From an uncultured Pseudomonas sp. (GTDB taxonomy: Bacteria; Pseudomonadota; Gammaproteobacteria; Pseudomonadales; Pseudomonadaceae), in contig NZ_CAMPHN010000037.1 of assembly GCF_946885885.1 (NCBI RefSeq), positions 1 through 31,129 on the forward strand: DNA of 31,129 nt. The letters run 5' to 3'. The translations under genes and the position numbers were made by a program. Under the pieces are notes generated by a model. The model searched no databases and was not told the origin of the DNA. It saw only the letters and a list, made by a program, of their open reading frames with translations. Below are positions 25,985-31,129 of this stretch, in pieces (the first letter of the stretch is position 1; the number at the start of each line of letters is the position of its first letter).

Positions 25985-26626
25985 ATGCCGCATCGTACCG
26001 CTGAAATTCGTATGCTCGACGGGGGCTATGCCCGTGAAGCGCGCTCGCTGCTGTACCACGCCTACCGCCACGAACCCACCTTCGCCTATTTGTTCGAAGC
26101 CGAACGCCCCGGCTACGACCAACGCGTGCGCGCCACAGTGCGCGAGTTGGTGCAACAGCATTTTCGCGAGGAATTACCGGCCATCGGTCTATTGGTCGAT
26201 GATCGCTTGATCGGCATGGCGCTGATCGCACCGCCGCAGCGCCGCCTGGATATCACCGAGAGTTGGGCCTGGCGCATGCGCATGCTGTTGACCACCGGCT
26301 TTCGCTGCACCAAACGCTACCTCGAGTACCACGATGCGGTGCTCGCCTGCCTGCCGCCAGGCCCCTATCACCTGTTGCCGCTATTGGGCGTGCACCCCGA
26401 ATTCCAGGGTCAGCACTTCGGCGAGCAACTGCTCGAAGCGCTGCATAATTGGTGCGCCGACGACGCCAGCTCGCAAGGCGTGGTGCTCGATACCGGCAAC
26501 GCGCGCTACCTGGATTTCTACAAGCGCCAGGGTTACGAGGAGCTCGGCGAAGTGGCGGTTGGCCCGATCATCGAGCACGTGTTCTTCCATCCCAACCCCC
26601 AGCCGGTGCTTAAAGCCAGCGCGTGA
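25985..26626 (+). CDS. GNAT-family N-acetyltransferase
   Basis: A 213-aa acetyl-CoA-dependent acyltransferase. The acetyl-CoA-binding motif is LLGVHPEFQGQHFGEQLLEAL (about residues 132-152), followed by VVLDTGNARYLDFYKRQGYEELGE typical of the fold's last strands. The N-terminal third (AREARSLLYHAYRHEPTFAYLFEAE) resembles a GNAT subgroup acting on small molecules. The acceptor is unknown. GAGG lies 8 bases upstream of the ATG. It is 87 bases upstream of tamA in the same direction and may be co-transcribed. Confidence 0.9.
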   Translation: MPHRTAEIRMLDGGYAREARSLLYHAYRHEPTFAYLFEAERPGYDQRVRATVRELVQQHFREELPAIGLLVDDRLIGMALIAPPQRRLDITESWAWRMRMLLTTGFRCTKRYLEYHDAVLACLPPGPYHLLPLLGVHPEFQGQHFGEQLLEALHNWCADDASSQGVVLDTGNARYLDFYKRQGYEELGEVAVGPIIEHVFFHPNPQPVLKASA

Positions 26627-26713
26627 GAAATGCGTAAAAACCTGTAATAAAGGAGCGCGCGGTACTGCGCCATTGGCTCTAGCCCGGTACTTGGCTCGTG
26701 TTAGCATCCGGGC

Positions 26714-28441
26714 ATGACTGTGCTTAGCCCACTGTGCGCTGCTCTCGCGCTTTTATTGTTCAGCGCCTCCGTTGTTGCGGAAGCGCGTTTGCAGGTGCAC
26801 GTGCAGCCGGCCAACGCGGCCCTCAAGGAAAACGTCGAAGGCTATATCGGCAGCTTGGACGATAAGGATGTCGAGGAGCTGCAGCGTTTTCGCCGCACCG
26901 CCGAGGCCCGGGCCGCTACAGCCCTGCAGGCGTTGGGTTATTACCAGGCACAGATCGGCAGCGAAGTAGCTGCCACTACCCCTCCGAGCCTGATCCTCGA
27001 TATCGCTCCCGGCGAACCCGTGCGCTTGCGCGACGTCGAGGTGCGCATCGAGGGGGCGGCGCAGCAATTGCCCGCGTTTCGCCTGCCCGCCGATATGCGC
27101 ATGCAGCCCGGCGATGTGCTCAACCATGGCCGTTACGAGGCGGCCAAACGACACCTCCAGAATCAGGCTTCGCGCTACGGCTTTTTCGATGGCCGTTTCG
27201 CTCGTCAGCAGCTGCGCATCGACCCCCAGGGCGGGGTCGCCGATATCGAGTTGGTCTATCTCAGCGGCCCCCGTTACCGCATGGGCGAGGTGACGTTCAG
27301 CGGCGATACGCCACTCGACGAATCCCTGCTCCAGCGTATGCTGCCCTTCGAGCAGGACGCCCCTTACGATGCCGAGTCGATAGCCGAGCTGCACCAAGCG
27401 CTGCGTTCCAGCGGTTATTTCGAGTCGGTACGGGTCGATGCCGATCCGCTCGCCGCGCAGGGCGAGCGCGTTCCCGTCACCGTTCATTTGCAAATCCGCG
27501 AACCGCGCAGTGTGGCCTTCGGCCTGGGGTTCGCCACCGATGTCGGGCCCCGTGGTCGGGCCAGTTGGACCCGCCACTGGGCCAACCCGCAAGGCCACAG
27601 CTACGGGGCGGAGATGGCGCTGTCCGCGCCGCAACAGAATATCGGGCTGTGGTACGACATCCCCGGCGATCCGCCCTTGACCGACAAGTGGCGCTTCGTC
27701 GGCGGCTATCAAGCCGAAGATATCGCCGACACCGACAGTCGCAGCAAACTGCTGAAAGTCGGGCCGGAATGGCATTCCCAGCTGGACAGCGGTTGGTTGC
27801 GCATCCTCTCGCTGAAGTGGCAACACGAGGAGTACGTGCTGGGCGACGACACCGGCTTGAGCACCTTGCTGATGCCGGGCGTCAGCTATGCCTATTTGCG
27901 CAGCGACAACCCGATCGATCCTAACCAGGGTTATCGCCTGCAGTTCGATCTGGCGGTCGCCAAAGAGGGGCTGTTGTCCGATGCCGATGTGATCCACGGC
28001 AACGCATCGCTCAAGGGCCTGACGACCCTCGGTCGCCGGCATCGCTTGCTCGGCCGGGTGCAGTTCGGCGGCACCGAATCCAACGGTTTCAACGCCGTGC
28101 CGCCGTCGTTGCGCTTCTTCGCCGGCGGCGATCAAAGCGTGCGCGGTTACGACTACCAGAGCCTGTCGCCGGACAATGGCCAGGGCGACAAGATCGGCGG
28201 GCAGTACCTGTTCGCCGCCAGTGTGGAATACCAATACAGCTTCGCCGAGCGCTGGCGTGTGGCCACCTTCTACGATCAGGGCAATGCCTTCGACTCGCTG
28301 AGTGCGCCCTCGGTGAAAAGTGCCGTGGGCGTCGGCGTGCGCTGGGTTTCGCCGGTCGGCCCGTTGCGCCTGGACCTGGCCCACCCGCTGGACGGCGAGG
28401 GCGGCGTGCGCCTGCATTTCTCGATGGGCCCCGAGCTGTGA
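26714..28441 (+). CDS. tamA: Translocation and assembly module outer-membrane protein TamA
   Basis: A 575-aa Omp85-family protein. A signal peptide (LCAALALLLFSASVVAEA) precedes POTRA domains over about residues 22-265 (for example YRMGEVTFSGDTPLDESLL and IAELHQALRSSGYFESVRVD). A 16-strand barrel follows, with the Omp85 lid-lock motif in RFFAGGDQSVRGYDYQSLSP and the terminal strand GGVRLHFSMGPEL. With TamB it helps insert outer-membrane proteins and move lipids between membranes. The ATG at 26714 has a weak ribosome site. Its stop overlaps the tamB start. Confidence 0.94.
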   Translation: MTVLSPLCAALALLLFSASVVAEARLQVHVQPANAALKENVEGYIGSLDDKDVEELQRFRRTAEARAATALQALGYYQAQIGSEVAATTPPSLILDIAPGEPVRLRDVEVRIEGAAQQLPAFRLPADMRMQPGDVLNHGRYEAAKRHLQNQASRYGFFDGRFARQQLRIDPQGGVADIELVYLSGPRYRMGEVTFSGDTPLDESLLQRMLPFEQDAPYDAESIAELHQALRSSGYFESVRVDADPLAAQGERVPVTVHLQIREPRSVAFGLGFATDVGPRGRASWTRHWANPQGHSYGAEMALSAPQQNIGLWYDIPGDPPLTDKWRFVGGYQAEDIADTDSRSKLLKVGPEWHSQLDSGWLRILSLKWQHEEYVLGDDTGLSTLLMPGVSYAYLRSDNPIDPNQGYRLQFDLAVAKEGLLSDADVIHGNASLKGLTTLGRRHRLLGRVQFGGTESNGFNAVPPSLRFFAGGDQSVRGYDYQSLSPDNGQGDKIGGQYLFAASVEYQYSFAERWRVATFYDQGNAFDSLSAPSVKSAVGVGVRWVSPVGPLRLDLAHPLDGEGGVRLHFSMGPEL

Positions 28442-31129
28442 GGCGGGCGCTGAAAGTTGCCTTGTTCAGCCTGCTGGCGCTGGTCCTGGTGCTGGCGGTC
28501 GGCGTTGTCGTGCTGCTCGGCAGCCAGAGCGGTAGCCGTTGGCTGCTGGCGCAAGTGCCGGGGTTACAGGTGCAGCGGTTCGACGGTCGCCTGGGCGGTT
28601 ACTGGCGGGCGGATCTGCTGCTTTGGCAGCAAGGCGAGACTCAGGTGAGGATCGAGGACCCCGTAATCGACTGGTCGCCGTCCTGCCTGTTACGTCTGAC
28701 GCTCTGCATCGAATGCCTGCAGACCGAACGCATCGCCGTCAGCCTGGCTCCCGGCGAGCCAGCCAGTGACAGCGCGGTCACACTGCCGGATATCGACCTG
28801 CCGTTGGCCCTGCAACTGAACCAGGTGCGTATCGGCAGCCTGCAAATCGATGGCGACGAGCAGCTGCAAAACCTGCAACTGGACGCCCAGTGGACGGCCA
28901 GCGGCTTGCAGATCGACAACCTGCGTGCACAGCGTGAAGACCTGAGCCTCGACCTGCATGGCAGCCTGCAAGCCCAGGGCAATTGGCCGTTGGACCTCGC
29001 CGGTACCGTGAAGCTGCCCGCGCCGCAAGCGCAGCCCTGGCAGGTTGCCGTGGAGATCGGCGGCAACCTCAGGCAAAGCGTGCTGTTGAACGCGGACAGT
29101 AGCGGCTACCTGGACGGGCGCCTGGTCGCCGAAGTGCAACCGCTGCTGGAGAATCTTCCCGCCCGCGCCCAATTGCGCCTGGACGACTTCAAACCCAGTG
29201 CCGAACTGCCCGATACCCTACGCCTGAACGACCTGCGCCTCGATGCCCAGGGCGATCTGGCCAGCGGTTATCAACTCAGCGGTAACGCCGAGCTGCCCGG
29301 CGAAGGCGGCGCGGTGGCCCTGACCTTGCTGGGCGTGGCGGATGCCGAGGGCGCGCGAATCGACGCGCTGAAGCTGAGCGCGGACGAAGAGCAATACGTT
29401 CAGCTCAGCGGCGAGTTGAATTGGCGCGACGGGTTCAGCGCCGACAGCCATTTGCTCTGGGAGGATTTCCCCTGGCGCCGCTTGTATCCGCTCGCGCAAG
29501 AACCCCAGGTGCAGCTGCGCCACCTGACTGCCGACCTGAGCTACGACAATGGCAACTATCTGGGCAATGTCGTCGCCGAACTGGATGGCCCGGCCGGTGC
29601 TTTCAGCTTCAGCAGCCCGCTCAGCGGCGACCTGCAACAGCTGTATTTGCCCGATTTGAAATTGCGCGCAGGGCAGGGCCGAGCCGATGGGCGCCTGAGC
29701 CTGGGCTTCGCCGACGGTATCCGTTGGGATGCGCAAATCGACTTGAGCGACTTCAACCCCGCCTATTGGCTCGCGCAATTGCCCGGCACCCTGGGCGGGC
29801 CGATAAGCAGTCAGGGACAGCTGAACCAGGGGCAGCTATCGCTGAGCGCCACACTGGATATCGCCGGCGATCTGCGCGGTCACCCGGCGCTGTTGCAGGC
29901 GCAGCTTGCCGGCACCGGCGAGCAATGGACGCTGGACGAGTTCGCGCTGCGTCTGGGCGATAACCGTATCGACGGCGAGCTTGCCAGCGCCGCAGGCCTG
30001 AGCGGCCAATTGCGCCTGGCTATGCCCAAGTTGGGCCAGTTATGGCCGGGGCTGCAAGGCCGCTTGACCGGCGAGCTCGGGCTGCGCGGCACGCTTCAGG
30101 CCCCGGTGGGACACTTGACGCTGCAAGGCCAGGGCTTGGCCTTCGCCGACACAAGGGTGCAAAGCCTGCAACTGGACGCCAGCCTGAGCGATGCGCAACG
30201 CGCGCAGATCGAGGCGCTGGCCCGGGGGCTGGCCGTCGGCGACACCCGTTTCGGGCAATTGGCCCTGAGCGGGCAGGGCGATCTGCAACGACAGCAACTG
30301 CGCCTGAGCCTCGACGGCCCCGCCCTGGATGCCAGCCTGGCCGCCGACGGCCAGTTGCAAGACCAGGTCTGGCGCGGGCGCTTGAGCAGCGCCGAGTTGC
30401 AATTGGCCGACCAGCGCTGGCAGTTACAGGAGCCTGCGCCCTTGCTGCGCCGAGCCGACGGCCAGCTCGAACTGGGGGCGCACTGTTGGCGTTCGGGCGC
30501 GGCCAGCATGTGCGCCGAAGACCAACGCCTGCTGCCCGAGCCGCAATTGCGCTACCGCTTGGCGAACTTTCCGCTCGACAGCCTGAGCCCCTGGTTTCCC
30601 GAGGATTTCGCCTGGCAAGGTCAACTGGATGCCGTGTTGCAGCTCGACCTGACGGATGCCGGGCCCCGCGGCGAAATACGCGTGGATGCCGGCAGCGGCA
30701 CCTGGCGCATACGCGAACAGCAGCAATGGCTGGATTTCGCCCACGACGAGCTGAGCCTGAAGGCGCAACTGCAACCGCAACGCGTCGATGCCAGCCTGGA
30801 CCTGAACGGGCCGAAAATCGGCAGTCTGGCGTTACGCGCGCAAATCGACCCGCGTCCAGCGGATAAACCGCTGTCCGGCACCTTTCGTTTGCAGGGCTTG
30901 CAACTGGCCTTGGCACGGCCGTTTTTGCCGTTGGTCGAGCGTCTGGGCGGACAGTTAAACGGCGAGGGCAACCTCGACGGCACCCTGACCGCACCGCGCA
31001 TCGACGGTTTGGTGCGCTTGAGCGAGGGCGAGATAGCCGGCAGCCAGTTGCCGACCCGGGTCGACGACCTCGAGCTCGAAGCGCGGATCGCCGGCGAAAG
31101 CCTGCAGCTCGACGGCAGTTGGCGCAGCG
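28438..31129 (+). CDS. tamB: TamB, inner-membrane anchored translocation module (partial, 3' end outside the window)
   Basis: An open frame of 897 codons runs from GTG at 28438 to the window edge without a stop. The GTG overlaps the tamA stop (GTGA, 28438-28441). Residues about 4-26 are a single N-terminal membrane anchor (ALKVALFSLLALVLVLAVGV). The rest is repetitive beta-rich sequence of the AsmA/TamB type, alternating L/D/Q patterns such as LQLNQVRIGSLQIDGDEQL and LDASLAADGQLQDQVW, which form a long hydrophobic groove. Full TamB proteins are about 1,200 aa or more, so roughly a quarter to a third including the C-terminal DUF490 domain is missing here. Operon with tamA is standard. Confidence 0.93.
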   Translation, partial: MRRALKVALFSLLALVLVLAVGVVVLLGSQSGSRWLLAQVPGLQVQRFDGRLGGYWRADLLLWQQGETQVRIEDPVIDWSPSCLLRLTLCIECLQTERIAVSLAPGEPASDSAVTLPDIDLPLALQLNQVRIGSLQIDGDEQLQNLQLDAQWTASGLQIDNLRAQREDLSLDLHGSLQAQGNWPLDLAGTVKLPAPQAQPWQVAVEIGGNLRQSVLLNADSSGYLDGRLVAEVQPLLENLPARAQLRLDDFKPSAELPDTLRLNDLRLDAQGDLASGYQLSGNAELPGEGGAVALTLLGVADAEGARIDALKLSADEEQYVQLSGELNWRDGFSADSHLLWEDFPWRRLYPLAQEPQVQLRHLTADLSYDNGNYLGNVVAELDGPAGAFSFSSPLSGDLQQLYLPDLKLRAGQGRADGRLSLGFADGIRWDAQIDLSDFNPAYWLAQLPGTLGGPISSQGQLNQGQLSLSATLDIAGDLRGHPALLQAQLAGTGEQWTLDEFALRLGDNRIDGELASAAGLSGQLRLAMPKLGQLWPGLQGRLTGELGLRGTLQAPVGHLTLQGQGLAFADTRVQSLQLDASLSDAQRAQIEALARGLAVGDTRFGQLALSGQGDLQRQQLRLSLDGPALDASLAADGQLQDQVWRGRLSSAELQLADQRWQLQEPAPLLRRADGQLELGAHCWRSGAASMCAEDQRLLPEPQLRYRLANFPLDSLSPWFPEDFAWQGQLDAVLQLDLTDAGPRGEIRVDAGSGTWRIREQQQWLDFAHDELSLKAQLQPQRVDASLDLNGPKIGSLALRAQIDPRPADKPLSGTFRLQGLQLALARPFLPLVERLGGQLNGEGNLDGTLTAPRIDGLVRLSEGEIAGSQLPTRVDDLELEARIAGESLQLDGSWRS

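Noticed and set aside
26753..28417. A 554-codon minus-strand frame opposite tamA
   Set aside because: tamA has a signal peptide, POTRA domains and the VRGY barrel motif; the opposite frame has nothing recognisable.
30020..30994. A 324-codon minus-strand frame rich in arginine and proline
   Set aside because: It lies within tamB, which is open over its full length in the window; the Arg/Pro/Ala-rich make-up marks it as a shadow.

Overview
The window looks like a chromosomal segment of a Pseudomonas or a close relative (Pseudomonadaceae). Supporting signs are the high GC content, an intact liu (leucine/isovalerate utilization) operon headed by a MerR-type liuR, a cysI-DUF934 pair, a tamA-tamB pair, and several families of palindromic intergenic repeats of the kind common in pseudomonads. 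I see no rRNA, tRNA, CRISPR array, phage gene or intact transposase gene. The only transposon-like item is a 162-bp non-coding element with terminal inverted repeats.

Layout. (1) 1-2369, minus strand: sulfite/nitrite reductase hemoprotein cysI overlapping a DUF934 gene, closed by a clear terminator. (2) 2685-3066: a 37-aa membrane protein and a convergent DUF2970 membrane protein, separated by a 24-bp perfect palindrome. (3) 3099-12670, minus strand: liuR-liuA-liuB-liuC-liuD-liuE and then acetoacetyl-CoA synthetase. Together these take isovaleryl-CoA to acetyl-CoA and acetoacetate and reactivate the acetoacetate. A palindromic LiuR-type operator lies upstream of liuR. Every gap from liuA to aacS holds a palindromic repeat, and the four families differ. 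(4) 12868-14316, minus strand: an Xre/MbcA-type antitoxin, a RES-domain toxin and a low-molecular-weight tyrosine-phosphatase-like gene, tightly packed and using TTG starts. (5) 14522-15106: gluconokinase. (6) 15304-18462: a periplasmic solute-binding protein, a LysR regulator and a divergent acyl-CoA dehydrogenase. (7) 18657-21887: a large DUF1631/GGDEF/EAL cyclic-di-GMP protein with a degenerate GGDEF motif but an intact-looking EAL site. (8) 21935-23099, minus strand: a TerC-family membrane protein followed by a 58-aa gene. (9) 23297-23458: a MITE-like element whose target-site repeat contains the stop codon of the next gene. (10) 23459-25827, minus strand: a PstS-like/OmpA fusion protein and exonuclease III. 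(11) 25985-31129, plus strand: a GNAT acetyltransferase, tamA and the first 897 codons of tamB, which runs off the window.

Most of the window is ordinary core metabolism. The parts most worth a second look are the repeat-filled spacers of the liu operon, the MITE sitting on a stop codon, the RES-Xre-phosphatase cluster, the DUF1631-GGDEF-EAL fusion, and several small genes that standard ORF length cut-offs would miss.
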